From contig NZ_CAKKNC010000001.1 in the NCBI RefSeq assembly GCF_918741285.1, positions 620,001 through 684,000 of the forward strand: DNA of 64,000 nucleotides, written 5' to 3'. Shown in pieces: positions 55,492 through 64,000 of the stretch. This DNA comes from Sphingobium sp. CECT 9361. GTDB lineage: Bacteria; Pseudomonadota; Alphaproteobacteria; Sphingomonadales; Sphingomonadaceae. A program made the translations under genes and the position numbers. Below the pieces are notes generated by a model. The model had not been told where the DNA came from, ran no database searches, and saw only the letters and a program-made list of their open reading frames with translations. The first letter of the stretch is position 1. Each line of letters begins with the position of its first letter.

Positions 55492-56630
55492 TGGCGCACC
55501 AACTCGCGGCCGATAATCATCCGCATGACCTGATTGGTGCCCTCAAGGATCGAATGGACGCGCAAGTCGCGCCAGAAGCGTTCGATGGGGTAGTCCTGCA
55601 AATAGCCATAGCCGCCATGCAACTGCAGCGCGCGATCGACGACGGACGATCCCGTATCGGTGGCCAGCCGCTTGGCCATGGCAGCAAAGCGCGTCTTGTC
55701 CGGCGCGTTCTCCGTCACTTTCACTGCTGCTGCGTAGAGCAGCGTCCGTGCAGCCTGCAATTCGGTCTCCATGTCCGCCAGTGTGAATTGCGTATTCTGG
55801 AAGTCGGCAATGGCCTGCCCAAATTGCTTGCGATCCTTGGTATAGGCAATCGCTTCGTCGAGGCATCGTTGCCCCCCGCCCAGCGAGCAGGCGCCAATGT
55901 TCAGACGCCCGCCGTCGAGACCCATCATCGCAATCCGAAAGCCTTCGCCTTCGCCGCCGACGCGGTTCTCGACCGGGACGCGCACAGCATCGAAATTCAC
56001 CTGCGCAGTGGGTTGCGAGTGCCAGCCCAGCTTGCGCTCGTTCGCGCCGAAGCTGACGCCCTCCATGTCCTTTTCGATGACAAGGCAACTGATGCCCTTG
56101 GGCCCGTCCTCACCCGTGCGGACCATGACGACATAGATTTCATTCTGACCGCCACCAGAAATGAACTGCTTGGACCCGGTGACGACATAGTGATCGCCAT
56201 CCCGCACTGCCTTGGTCTTCAGCGCAGCCGCATCGGAGCCAGACCCCGCTTCGGTGAGGCAATAGCTGCCCAGCGTGTCCATCGACACCATGGCAGGCAG
56301 ATATTTGTCCTTCACTGCCTGCGCGCCGAACCGGTCGATCATCCACGCGGCCATATTGTGGATAGAGATAAACGCGCTGGTTGAAGGACAGCCATAGGCC
56401 ATGGCTTCCATTATGAGCGCCGATTCCAGCCGCCCCAGCCCAATGCCGCCGGATTCCTCAGACACGTAAATCGCGCCAAAGCCCAGCTCGGCCGCAGCCT
56501 TGATCGCGTCGCGCGGGAAGATATGCTTTTCGTCCCATTCGGCGGCGAAGGGCGTGATGGCGTCAGCGGTGAACCGCCGGGCCAGTTCCTGTATTTCGCG
56601 CTGATCGTCGGTTAGGTCGAATTGGGTCAT
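55488..56630 (-). CDS. acyl-CoA dehydrogenase, probable isobutyryl-CoA dehydrogenase
   Basis: A 380-residue FAD enzyme. The flavin motifs YCLTEAGSGSDAAALKT and KQFISGGG are present, and the catalytic Glu lies near the end in SILEGTNQVMRMI. Start at MTQFDL; the longer frame reads into the intergenic DNA. By context it oxidises isobutyryl-CoA to methacrylyl-CoA. Confidence 0.92.
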   Translation of the reverse strand: MTQFDLTDDQREIQELARRFTADAITPFAAEWDEKHIFPRDAIKAAAELGFGAIYVSEESGGIGLGRLESALIMEAMAYGCPSTSAFISIHNMAAWMIDRFGAQAVKDKYLPAMVSMDTLGSYCLTEAGSGSDAAALKTKAVRDGDHYVVTGSKQFISGGGQNEIYVVMVRTGEDGPKGISCLVIEKDMEGVSFGANERKLGWHSQPTAQVNFDAVRVPVENRVGGEGEGFRIAMMGLDGGRLNIGACSLGGGQRCLDEAIAYTKDRKQFGQAIADFQNTQFTLADMETELQAARTLLYAAAVKVTENAPDKTRFAAMAKRLATDTGSSVVDRALQLHGGYGYLQDYPIERFWRDLRVHSILEGTNQVMRMIIGRELVRQ

Positions 56631-56664
56631 GGTAAGTCGGTTGTCCTGCGGAAGGGAAGGGCGA

Positions 56665-57165
56665 TCAGTCGCACTTTTGGTGACGATATGTCCCGGATGG
56701 GTCTTGCTCGGTCCGTACCAGCGTTGTGCCACCTTCATCCAGTGCCAGCGTCATCGTCTTGGTCCAGCTTTGTCCCTCACCGGTAAAGGCGAAGGTGGCT
56801 TTCACTTCAGTCGGCGACACGCCTTCGATGCTTTCAAGACGCCCCATGGATTCGTAGAATTTGAGCGCGTCGGGCGTGACAGTGACCAATCCTTTTGCGT
56901 CGTCCCGGCTCGGATCGCAATCGTTCCGGGCCATGCCCCACCGGCCAAGGAACGCCGTAGGAATTTCCTTGATCGCCGGGCTGACACTGTTCGCTGGGGG
57001 CGCGATATTGGCGTCGGGTTCGCCGATAGTTTCGACGCTGTCGACACCATTGACCGCACCGGCTCCATTCTCGCTCACCGGCGCGTCGGCTGGCTTCTGA
57101 CACGCCGCCAATGCCAAAGTCGCAGCGGTTGTCAGCAACAGGCTGGAAAAAGTGCGAAGTCTCAT
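56665..57165 (-). CDS. hypothetical lipoprotein within the valine cluster
   Basis: A 166-residue protein with a lipoprotein signal (LALAAC, Cys at about 21), a flexible Asn/Glu/Ala-rich stretch to about 65, and a small C-terminal domain beginning FLGRWGMARNDCDP that resembles small secreted domains judging a ligand by one Cys pair. GGAG lies 9 bases before the ATG. No link to valine use is evident. Confidence 0.75.
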   Translation of the reverse strand: MRLRTFSSLLLTTAATLALAACQKPADAPVSENGAGAVNGVDSVETIGEPDANIAPPANSVSPAIKEIPTAFLGRWGMARNDCDPSRDDAKGLVTVTPDALKFYESMGRLESIEGVSPTEVKATFAFTGEGQSWTKTMTLALDEGGTTLVRTEQDPSGTYRHQKCD

Positions 57166-57188
57166 TACGGCGTTCTCCAAAGGGTAAG

Positions 57189-57209
57189 GCCGGACCATGA
57201 CGGTCCGGC
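57189..57209. terminator. hairpin between mmsA and the lipoprotein gene
   Basis: GCCGGACC / GGTCCGGC, perfect 8-base arms with a 5-base loop. It has no T-run on the minus strand, so it may be an attenuator or RNA stabiliser rather than a full terminator. Confidence 0.45.
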
Positions 57210-57215
57210 TCACCT

Positions 57216-57237
57216 GTCACCCCATTGTGGGGATGAC
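57216..57237. repeat. GTCA(T)CCCC-type palindrome at the end of mmsA
   Basis: GTCACCCC and GGGGATGAC pair with one bulge around ATTGT, overlapping the mmsA stop codon. The same theme occurs at 63011 and, degraded, near 49233, suggesting a small family of intergenic palindromes. Confidence 0.5.
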
Positions 57238-58725
57238 GAACGCATTGCTACCATCGGCGCTGCCATCGGGCCAGCGTTGGGTGATGGTCTTCACCTTGGT
57301 CCAGAACTTTACGCCTTCCATGCCGTGCTGGTTGGTGTCGCCAAATGCCGAGCGTTTCCAACCACCAAAGGTGTGGTAGGCGACCGGCACCGGGATCGGC
57401 ACGTTGATGCCGACCATGCCCACATCGACGCGGCTGGCGAATTCGCGCGCGGCGTGACCGTTGCGCGTGAAGATCGCGACGCCATTGCCATATTGATGCT
57501 GGCTGGGCAGCGCGAGGGCTTCCTCAAAGCTGTCGGCGCGGACGATCTGCAGCACGGGGCCGAAGATTTCTTCCTTATAGGCTTCCATCGTCGGCTTCAC
57601 ATGGTCGAACAATGTCGGGCCGACGAAGAAGCCTTCTTCATGTCCTTGCAGGCTGAAGCCGCGACCGTCGATGACCAGTTCCGCGCCTTCCTCGACGCCC
57701 TTGGTGATCCATGCTTCGACCTTCGCCTTGTGGGCGGCCGTCACGACAGGGCCGTAATGGGCTTCGTTGTCGGTCGAAATGCCGACACGCAGTGCATTGA
57801 TCGCGGGGATCAGCTTTTCTCGCAGCGCAATCGCCGTCTTCTCGCCCACCGGGGTGACGACCGGAAGCGCCATGCAGCGTTCGCCTGCCGAGCCGAAGGC
57901 AGCACCGGACAGATCGTTGACCACCTGATCGAGATCCGCGTCAGGCAGGACGATGCCGTGGTTCTTGGCGCCGCCCATCGCCTGCACGCGCTTGCCCGCA
58001 TCGACGCCGCGCTTGTACACATAATGCGCGATGTCGGAGGAGCCGACGAAGCTGACCGCCTTGATGTCCGGATGGTCGAGGATCGCGTCGACCATTTCCT
58101 TGTCGCCTTGCAGCACCTGCAGAATGCCATCCGGCAGGCCGGCTTCGCTGAACAGTTCGGCCAGGCGCACAGGCACCGAAGGATCACGCTCCGAAGGCTT
58201 CAGGATGAATGCATTGCCAGTCGCGATGGCAACGCCGGACATCCACAGCGGGATCATGCCGGGGAAGTTGAACGGCGTGATGCCTGCACCGATGCCGAGT
58301 GGCTGGCGGAAGGAATAGACGTCGATGCCCGGTCCTGCGCCCTGCGTATATTCGCCCTTCAATACATGCGGAATGCCGCAGCAGAATTCGATGACTTCCA
58401 GACCGCGCTGAATGTCGCCCTTGGAGTCAGCAATGACCTTGCCATGTTCGGACGAGAGCATATGCGCCAGCTCGTCCATGTTCTTCTCGACCAGCGCCTT
58501 GAAGTTGAACATGACACGCGCGCGACGCTGCGGGTTGGTAGCGGCCCAGCCCGGTTGCGCCTTCTTGGCGACGGCCACGACAGCATCCAGCACGGCGCGA
58601 TCGCCCAGCTCGACGCGCGCCTGCACGCCGCCATTATTGGGATCGAAAACATCGCTGTAGCGCGCGGGTCCGGTGGCGGTGGGCAATACGACCGACGGGG
58701 CCAGCTTGTGCGTAATCTCGCGCAT
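57217..58725 (-). CDS. mmsA: methylmalonate-semialdehyde dehydrogenase (CoA-acylating)
   Basis: A 502-residue aldehyde dehydrogenase converting methylmalonate semialdehyde to propionyl-CoA in valine and myo-inositol breakdown. Typical stretches: PFNFPGMIPLWM, FVGSSDIAHYVY, the catalytic Cys in GSAGERCMALPV, and GRGFSLQGHEEGFFVGPT. It is the first gene of the valine cluster; a broken LysR gene lies divergently upstream. Confidence 0.94.
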   Translation of the reverse strand: MREITHKLAPSVVLPTATGPARYSDVFDPNNGGVQARVELGDRAVLDAVVAVAKKAQPGWAATNPQRRARVMFNFKALVEKNMDELAHMLSSEHGKVIADSKGDIQRGLEVIEFCCGIPHVLKGEYTQGAGPGIDVYSFRQPLGIGAGITPFNFPGMIPLWMSGVAIATGNAFILKPSERDPSVPVRLAELFSEAGLPDGILQVLQGDKEMVDAILDHPDIKAVSFVGSSDIAHYVYKRGVDAGKRVQAMGGAKNHGIVLPDADLDQVVNDLSGAAFGSAGERCMALPVVTPVGEKTAIALREKLIPAINALRVGISTDNEAHYGPVVTAAHKAKVEAWITKGVEEGAELVIDGRGFSLQGHEEGFFVGPTLFDHVKPTMEAYKEEIFGPVLQIVRADSFEEALALPSQHQYGNGVAIFTRNGHAAREFASRVDVGMVGINVPIPVPVAYHTFGGWKRSAFGDTNQHGMEGVKFWTKVKTITQRWPDGSADGSNAFVIPTMG

Positions 58726-58865
58726 TTCTCGTCATCCTCTCGACTCGGAAACTTATGGAGTGTTTTTGCGCCATTGCGTAATTGCATGCAATGGCGCAGA
58801 TATGCAGCGCTGCGCTGCAATTATGCAGGTTTCCGATCCTGAAATAATGGGGCGAGTGTTCGAGG

Positions 58866-59117
58866 TTCGACTGGGGCGATCTGCGCATATTCCTCGCCGT
58901 CGCGTGCGTGCAAGATCGCGCCAGCCGCGCGACTGCTCGGCATCGACGCAACCGCGATCCGCGCCTCGTTCGGCTCATGCGCGACCGGATCGAAATCGTG
59001 CGCCGTTTCCGGTTGGGCACACATGAGGACTTGAGGAGCCTTGCGCGGATCGCCGCAGTGGCGCAATGGCTACATCAGCGTGTTACGACGCTTGGCGTTC
59101 CGCCTGCGCCACGATAA
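58866..59117 (+). pseudogene. remnant of a LysR-family regulator
   Basis: The DNA reads FDWGDLRIFLAVA, the usual first residues of a LysR winged helix; shifting one frame at about 58921 gives AARLLGIDATAI, the second helix; back in the first frame it gives RLVRLM. The text then jumps to GTHEDLRSLARIAAVAQWL, which is the last helix of a LysR effector domain. So both ends survive, about 200 internal residues are lost and at least two frameshifts are present. It sits divergently from mmsA, the normal place of its regulator. Confidence 0.75.
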
Positions 59118-59785
59118 TGGAACACATAACAGGGTCGCCACGGAGCGTTTGCAACTTGCCAATCCATTCCAAGCCCAAACGATTTCGCGCCATCGCGCTT
59201 CACGATGGCCGGACGGTAGCAACCGAATATCTGAATTTCATCGCCGCTTGGGTGAAAAAGCCGCGCCAGACGGCGTCGGTGGTGCCGAGCAGCCGCTATC
59301 TTGCGCGCATGATGGTGCGCGGACTGGACCCGGCCGGGGGGCGCGTGCTGGAACTTGGCGGTGGCACTGGCGTGTTTACCCGCGCCATCCTGTTCACCGG
59401 CCTTCCCGCCGATCAGCTTGAGGTCGTGGAAATCAACCCCGGCTTCGCGCGCAGCCTGAAACGCCATTTCCCGCAGACGTCGATTTTGGAAGTGCCGGCA
59501 CAGAATGTCGCGGCACATGCGGCGGGGGAGCGTGGCTCTTATCAGATGGTGGTGAGCGGCCTGCCCCTTCTGGCGATGGACAAGAGCGCGCATGTTGCAA
59601 TCCTGTCCGAAGCCTTCGCCATGCTGCGACCGGGCGGCAGCTTCGTGCAGTTTACCTACTCCCTGCGTCCGCCCGTTTCGCAATCGGTGCTGGATGCGCT
59701 CGATCTGGACGTCGTGCGCGTTGGCCAGACCGTCCGTAATTTCCCGCCCGCCACGGTATTTCGCTTCGTCCGTCGCGGCGAATGA
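59117..59785 (+). CDS. PmtA-like class I methyltransferase
   Basis: A 222-residue SAM-dependent methyltransferase with motif I VLELGGGTGVFTRAIL (about 77-92) and acidic EINPGFA after strand 2. The region FIAAWVKKPRQTASVVPSS before it is typical of phospholipid N-methyltransferase PmtA, which makes methylated phosphatidylethanolamines; rRNA dimethylases are related. The exact start is uncertain (an in-frame TTG is at 59156). Its stop overlaps the next start. Confidence 0.8.
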   Translation: MEHITGSPRSVCNLPIHSKPKRFRAIALHDGRTVATEYLNFIAAWVKKPRQTASVVPSSRYLARMMVRGLDPAGGRVLELGGGTGVFTRAILFTGLPADQLEVVEINPGFARSLKRHFPQTSILEVPAQNVAAHAAGERGSYQMVVSGLPLLAMDKSAHVAILSEAFAMLRPGGSFVQFTYSLRPPVSQSVLDALDLDVVRVGQTVRNFPPATVFRFVRRGE

Positions 59786-60957
59786 GCGACTATTATGATG
59801 TGATCATACTCGGCGCAGGCGGCGCCGGGCTGATGTGCGCCGCCGTTGCGGGGCAGCGTGGCAAGCGGGTGCTGGTAATCGATCATGCCGATGCGCCGGG
59901 CAAGAAAATCCTGATTTCCGGCGGCGGTCGCTGTAACTTCACCAACGTCAACACGGTGGCGGACCGGTATCTGTCAGCCAATCCGCATTTCGTGAAGTCT
60001 GCGCTGGGTCGCTATTCTCCGGCAGACTTCATCGCGCTGGTCGAGAAATACGGCATCGCCTTCCACGAAAAGGCGTTGGGGCAACTCTTCTGCGACGGTT
60101 CTGCACGGCAGATCGTCGCCATGCTGCTGGAGGAATGCGCGAAGGGCCGGGTGGAGATCGCTTTGGGCGACGCCATCACCGAAGTAACCCATGCCGACGC
60201 GCATTATCGCGTGACCTTCGGCGCACGCACCGTGTCCGCGCCTGCCCTCGTCATCGCGACAGGCGGACCGTCCATCCCCAAAATGGGCGCCACAGGCTTC
60301 GCCTACGACCTCGCCCGCCAATTTGGCATGAAAGTGGTCGAGCCGCGTCCGGCGCTGGTGCCGTTTACGCTGGGGGGCGATGAAACCCTGTTCCGCGATC
60401 TGTCGGGCGTCTCCGCCGATGTCGTGGCGCGTTGCGGCAAGGTGGGGTTCCGCGAAGCGGCGCTTTTCACGCACAGGGGGCTATCTGGCCCCGCGATCCT
60501 GCAAATATCGTCCTATTGGCGGCATGGCGAACCTGTCGCCATCGACTTCCTGCCCGCCAACGGCACCGAATGGCTGGTGGAAGCGAAGCGTACCAAACCG
60601 CGCGCAACGGTGCGGTCCGCGCTGGCGTCGGCCTTGCCCGACCGCCTCGCCGAAACTCTGGCGGAACGGCTGGCGCTGTCCGGCGATCTGGCCAGCCAGA
60701 CCGACAAGGCATTGACGGCGGCGGCGCAGCGCCTGTCCGCATGGCAATTCCACCCCAACGGCACCGAAGGCTTTGCCAAGGCCGAAGTCACCCTGGGCGG
60801 AATCAGCACCGCCGATCTGTCGTCGCAGACCATGGAATCCCGCAAAAATCCTGGCCTTTACGCCATCGGAGAAGCCGTTGACGTAACAGGTTGGTTAGGG
60901 GGCTATAATTTTCAGTGGGCATGGGCTAGTGGGTGGGCAGCCGGGCAGGCTCTTTAG
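59782..60957 (+). CDS. HI0933/YhiN-type flavoprotein (NAD(P)/FAD-dependent oxidoreductase)
   Basis: A 391-residue flavoprotein: VIILGAGGAGLMCAAVAGQ binds FAD, KKILISGGGRCNFTN is the family hallmark, then VIATGGPSIPKMGATGFAYDLA, and the C-terminal GEAVDVTGWLGGYNFQWAWASG. The family is widespread; its substrate is unknown. It begins within the last codons of the methyltransferase (ATGA). Confidence 0.9.
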   Translation: MSDYYDVIILGAGGAGLMCAAVAGQRGKRVLVIDHADAPGKKILISGGGRCNFTNVNTVADRYLSANPHFVKSALGRYSPADFIALVEKYGIAFHEKALGQLFCDGSARQIVAMLLEECAKGRVEIALGDAITEVTHADAHYRVTFGARTVSAPALVIATGGPSIPKMGATGFAYDLARQFGMKVVEPRPALVPFTLGGDETLFRDLSGVSADVVARCGKVGFREAALFTHRGLSGPAILQISSYWRHGEPVAIDFLPANGTEWLVEAKRTKPRATVRSALASALPDRLAETLAERLALSGDLASQTDKALTAAAQRLSAWQFHPNGTEGFAKAEVTLGGISTADLSSQTMESRKNPGLYAIGEAVDVTGWLGGYNFQWAWASGWAAGQAL

Positions 60958-61129
60958 CGCACGCTGCCCCGGAGTGATTTCAGGCCGGAGAAGCATTTTC
61001 CCGTCGGGTATAAAGCCCTGACGATACGGAACATGCTGTAAAACATAAGAAAAATGGGGGACCGGCCGTTCCGACGTCACATGTCATAATTCCAGCCGTT
61101 GCGGCGTGCCAAACTGATTCGAGTATGTA

Positions 61130-62989
61130 ATGCCCTTCACGACTCTGCCCAAGCTTCTTTCAGAGGCTCTCTCTTCCCGTGGCTATGCTGAGCCTACCCC
61201 GGTTCAGGCCGCAGTCCTCGAACCCGAAGCGCTCGGTCGCGACCTCGTCGTCTCCGCGCAGACCGGCTCCGGCAAGACCGTCGCTTTCGGTCTCGCGATG
61301 GCAGGCGATCTGCTGAATGCCGAAGGCTTCGCGATGCCAACGCAAAAGCCACTCGCGCTCATCATCGCGCCGACCCGCGAACTGGCCCTGCAGGTCAGCC
61401 GTGAGTTGATCTGGCTCTATGGCCCCACCGGCGCGCGCATCGCGACCTGTGTCGGCGGCATGGATGCTTCGAAAGAGCGTCGTAACCTCAGCCAAGGCGC
61501 TCAGATCGTCGTCGGTACGCCGGGCCGTCTGCGCGATCACCTTGAGCGTGGCGCGCTCGACCTTGCTCAACTGCGCGCCGCCGTGCTCGACGAAGCCGAC
61601 GAAATGCTCGACATGGGTTTCCGTGAAGATCTCGAACAGATCCTCGACGCCACCCCCGAAGGCCGCCGCACGCTGCTGTTCTCGGCCACCATGCCCAAGC
61701 CGATTGTGGCGCTGGCCAAGCGCTATCAGAAGGATGCACTGCGCATCTCGACCGTGGGTGAAGATCGCGGTCATGGCGACATCAGCTATCAGGCTGTGAC
61801 CGTCGCGCCTGCCGACATCGAAAACGCCTGCGTCAATCTTCTCCGTTTCCATGAAGCGGAAACGGCGATGCTGTTCTGCGCCACGCGCGACAATGTCCGC
61901 CACCTTCACGCCGGTCTGACCGAGCGTGGCTTCGCCGTGGTCGCCTTGTCCGGTGAGCATAGCCAGAACGAGCGTAACGCTGCGCTGCAGGCCCTGCGTG
62001 ATCGTCGCGCTCGCGTCTGCGTCGCGACCGACGTTGCCGCGCGCGGGATCGATTTGCCCACGCTCAGCCTCGTCGTCCATGTCGAACTCCCCCGCGACGC
62101 CGAAACGCTCCAGCATCGCTCGGGCCGTACGGGTCGTGCAGGCAAGAAGGGGACCGCCGTGCTGCTGGTCCCTTATCCCCGCCGCAAGCGTGTCGAATCG
62201 ATGCTGCGCGGCGCAAAGATCAATGCAGAATGGATCGGCGCACCGACGCCTGAGGACATTCGCCGCAACGACCGCGAACGCCTGATAGCCACACTGCTTG
62301 AACCGGTGGAAATCGACGAGGAAGATCGCGAACTGGCAAAGCGCGTGCTGGCCGAACGCAGTGCGGAGGATATCGCCGCCGCTCTCGTGCGTGTCCATCG
62401 CGCCCGTATGCCTGCACCCGAAGAACTGCTGGACGGTGCGCAGTCGCCCCAGCGCAACGACGGCCCGCGTCCTGGCTTTGAGGATACTGTCTGGTTCCGC
62501 ATGAACATCGGGCGCAAGGACAATGCCGATCCGCGCTGGATCTTGCCGCTGCTCTGTCGCCGCGGACATATCACGCGCGGTGAAATCGGCGCGATCCGTC
62601 TCGCCGCCAGCGAAACCCTGTTCGAAATCCCGCGCCCTGTCGCCGGGCGCTTCATGACCGCAGTCAACCGGACGGCAGGCGACGATCCAGATGGCGAAGG
62701 CGCAGTGCTGATCGAGGAAGTGAAGGGCGGTACGCCGCGCGATGAAGCGCGCAGCAATCGTCGCAACGACGGTCCGCCGCCGCGTCGCTATGACGCTGCG
62801 CCGACCGAGCGCAAGCAACTCGGCACACGCCCCAGCGGCAATGGTGGCGGCGGCAAGCCATTTGGCGGTCGTCCCGGCGGTTCGGGTGGACCCGGCGGCC
62901 CCGGCGGCGGTCGTCCGACATTCCGCGGCAAGCCCGGCGGCGGTGGCAAGCCCTTCGCAGGCAAGCCACGCGGCGGTCGTCCGGGCTAA
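61130..62989 (+). CDS. DEAD-box RNA helicase with Gly/Arg-rich tail
   Basis: A 619-residue ATP-dependent RNA helicase. Motifs in order: AQTGSGKT (I), PTRELALQ (Ia), TPGRLRDHL (Ib), DEADEMLDMGF (II), FSATMPKP (III), ATDVAARGIDLP (V), HRSGRTGRAG (VI). A DbpA/CsdA-type RNA-binding domain occupies about 445-530, followed by a long Gly/Arg/Pro-rich tail. It probably acts in ribosome assembly or cold-stress RNA unwinding. The long minus-strand frame opposite it is a shadow. Confidence 0.94.
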   Translation: MPFTTLPKLLSEALSSRGYAEPTPVQAAVLEPEALGRDLVVSAQTGSGKTVAFGLAMAGDLLNAEGFAMPTQKPLALIIAPTRELALQVSRELIWLYGPTGARIATCVGGMDASKERRNLSQGAQIVVGTPGRLRDHLERGALDLAQLRAAVLDEADEMLDMGFREDLEQILDATPEGRRTLLFSATMPKPIVALAKRYQKDALRISTVGEDRGHGDISYQAVTVAPADIENACVNLLRFHEAETAMLFCATRDNVRHLHAGLTERGFAVVALSGEHSQNERNAALQALRDRRARVCVATDVAARGIDLPTLSLVVHVELPRDAETLQHRSGRTGRAGKKGTAVLLVPYPRRKRVESMLRGAKINAEWIGAPTPEDIRRNDRERLIATLLEPVEIDEEDRELAKRVLAERSAEDIAAALVRVHRARMPAPEELLDGAQSPQRNDGPRPGFEDTVWFRMNIGRKDNADPRWILPLLCRRGHITRGEIGAIRLAASETLFEIPRPVAGRFMTAVNRTAGDDPDGEGAVLIEEVKGGTPRDEARSNRRNDGPPPRRYDAAPTERKQLGTRPSGNGGGGKPFGGRPGGSGGPGGPGGGRPTFRGKPGGGGKPFAGKPRGGRPG

Positions 62990-63010
62990 CCAGACCTGTT
63001 CCCAATAACA

Positions 63011-63038
63011 CGTCATCCCCGCCTGTGTGGGGATGACG
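63011..63038. repeat. perfect palindrome CGTCATCCCC...GGGGATGACG
   Basis: 10-base perfect arms with an 8-base loop in the 66-base gap between the helicase and the YaiI-family gene. It belongs with the similar hairpin at 57216. It may end helicase transcription. Confidence 0.6.
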
Positions 63039-63055
63039 ACATCTGAGGTTTCCGT

Positions 63056-63508
63056 ATGCCGCGCATCCTCGTCGATGCAGACGCCTGCCCGGTAAAAGAC
63101 GAAATCTACCGCGTGGCCTATCGCCACGAGGTCGCCGTGACGATCGTCAGCAACAGCCCGATCCGCGTTCCCGCCCATCCGCTCATCGACCGCATCGTAG
63201 TAAGCGATGGCTTTGACGCAGCGGATGACTGGATCGCGGAGAAGGCAGCGGCTGACGCCATCGTCATCACGGCAGACATCCTGCTCGCCGACCGCTGCCT
63301 CAAAGTAGGTGCCACCGTCATCGGCAACAACGGCAAGCCTTTCACGCTGAGCTCCATCGGTGCGGCCATCGCTACCCGTGCGATCATGGCCGATCTGCGC
63401 GCAGACGGCACCGCTATCGGCGGGCCGCCACCCTTCGGCAAAACGGATCGCTCCCGCTTCCTTCAGTCGCTCGACGAAGCCATCGTGAAAATGAAGCGTG
63501 GGCGATAG
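63056..63508 (+). CDS. YaiI/YqxD family protein (UPF0178)
   Basis: A 150-residue protein with the family start RILVDADACPVKDEIYRVA, then SDGFDAADDWIAEKAAADAIVITADILLADRCLK, and the C-terminal GGPPPFGKTDRSRFLQSLDEAI. A PIN-like nuclease fold is suspected for this family, but no activity is established. It converges on the gene at the window edge. Confidence 0.9.
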   Translation: MPRILVDADACPVKDEIYRVAYRHEVAVTIVSNSPIRVPAHPLIDRIVVSDGFDAADDWIAEKAAADAIVITADILLADRCLKVGATVIGNNGKPFTLSSIGAAIATRAIMADLRADGTAIGGPPPFGKTDRSRFLQSLDEAIVKMKRGR

Positions 63509-63513
63509 CGCCC

Positions 63514-64000
63514 TTAGTTTTTTAGTTTCTTCCTGATCGGCTTGCAGCCTTTTGAGGGGCACAACCGCCAGATCCCTTCGCCGACCGGCGTTTCTTCAAT
63601 GCCACTAACGGCAGGCAAACGCCCCGGCTGCGCGCCACCCTTGCCTTGCAAGGCCAGCTTGAGATCCTCTGCTGCCTCGGGGCTATCGAGGAAGTCGTTA
63701 TGGCCGATGCCCTTCCGGCTCACGGCTGTCGTGTCGATGACATCCACAACGGGGGAGGGTTTGGGGTAACAACGCTGATATTTGTCCTTGGTCAGGCAGA
63801 ACGGGCTGCCAAGGCGGGGATAATGGTGCAGACCGCGCGACACCCGGATCGCGCCGTCCTTGCCGGACATATACACTGTATAATGGCGTTGGCCGCTGGC
63901 AATGCCGGGGCGACCGGGAATACCCTGTATGATCTGGCCAAAGCGTTCGCGGTCAACGTCCGGCGACGCCAGGATCACCGTCTTCACTTTCGCCAGGCCT
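63514..64000 (-). CDS. alpha/beta hydrolase (DUF900-like), C-terminal part only
   Basis: The frame is open to the window edge, so the N-terminal part, which would hold the nucleophile, lies outside. About 161 residues remain. VILASPDVDRERFGQII matches the acidic-residue strand of DUF900-type alpha/beta hydrolases, and GHNDFLDSP near the end supplies the catalytic His. The tail is basic (KPIRKKLKN). The in-frame ATG/GTG near 63987 is not the start, because GLAK continues upstream without a ribosome site. Confidence 0.7.
   Translation of the reverse strand, partial: GLAKVKTVILASPDVDRERFGQIIQGIPGRPGIASGQRHYTVYMSGKDGAIRVSRGLHHYPRLGSPFCLTKDKYQRCYPKPSPVVDVIDTTAVSRKGIGHNDFLDSPEAAEDLKLALQGKGGAQPGRLPAVSGIEETPVGEGIWRLCPSKGCKPIRKKLKN

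Noticed and set aside
61160..63562. 800-codon frame on the minus strand opposite the helicase
   Set aside because: The helicase with all DEAD-box motifs is on the other strand, and the frame also runs across the YaiI-family gene; it is a shadow.
1..64000. tRNA, rRNA, CRISPR arrays, intact insertion sequences or prophage
   Set aside because: Reading the intergenic regions on both strands gave no cloverleaf, repeat-spacer pattern, transposase or phage structural gene that I could support.

Overview
The window reads as chromosomal DNA of a sphingomonad (Sphingomonadales, Alphaproteobacteria; Sphingobium/Sphingomonas-like). It is G+C-rich and dense with genes. The order proA-nadD-rsfS-rlmH-M23-S41, a large TonB-dependent receptor, and intergenic inverted repeats built on GTTCGGTTYGAGCTTGTCGAGAAC all fit that group. 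This assignment rests on gene content and style, not on a database search.

Region 1 (1-10.9 kb) is a sugar-sulfonate utilisation locus. It holds the end of an MFS transporter, a divergent TonB-dependent receptor, a GH31 enzyme with every residue of the sulfoquinovosidase KERWY signature, a LacI regulator, an aldo/keto reductase, an SsuD-like flavin monooxygenase and a glycerol kinase. Together they predict uptake of sulfoquinovosyl glycerol, release of sulfoquinovose (SQ) and glycerol, oxidative C-S cleavage to 6-oxo-glucose plus sulfite, reduction to glucose, and phosphorylation of the glycerol. This is the sulfo-SMO pathway known from Agrobacterium, with different transport genes.

Region 2 (11.3-34.2 kb) is the most unusual part. 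Class Ia ribonucleotide reductase genes nrdA and nrdB are separated by about 19.6 kb, and an alginate-type polysaccharide cluster fills the gap: a secreted PL7-RTX alginate lyase, algD, alg8, alg44 (PilZ), a giant algG fusion, an AlgK-like Sel1 protein, an unknown polytopic membrane protein, a reversed algL (PL5), algX and a TPR/beta-barrel protein that probably replaces AlgE. No algE, algI, algJ, algF or algA is present. NrdA is preceded by a pair of NrdR-like boxes spaced 16 bp apart.

Region 3 (34.2-38.4 kb) is accessory: an A+T-rich orphan coiled-coil membrane protein directly behind nrdB, a 580-base stretch without a gene, a truncated haemoglobin with an FNR/FixK-type box, and small envelope or hypothetical proteins.

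Region 4 (38.5-51.3 kb) is housekeeping: purA, an FMN reductase, a DUF3667 protein, proA, nadD, rsfS, rlmH, an EnvC-like protein, a DUF885 peptidase, a CtpA protease, dsbB, coq7 and two related small secreted proteins.

Region 5 (51.4-59.1 kb) has an orphan FecI-type sigma factor with a stunted FecR, then a valine degradation cluster (mmsB, enoyl-CoA hydratase, 3-hydroxyisobutyryl-CoA hydrolase, acyl-CoA dehydrogenase, a lipoprotein, mmsA). The LysR regulator expected beside mmsA survives only as a broken remnant.

Region 6 (59.1-64 kb) has a PmtA-like methyltransferase, an HI0933-type flavoprotein, a DEAD-box helicase, a YaiI-family protein and the end of an alpha/beta hydrolase. I saw no rRNA, tRNA, CRISPR array or intact insertion sequence.
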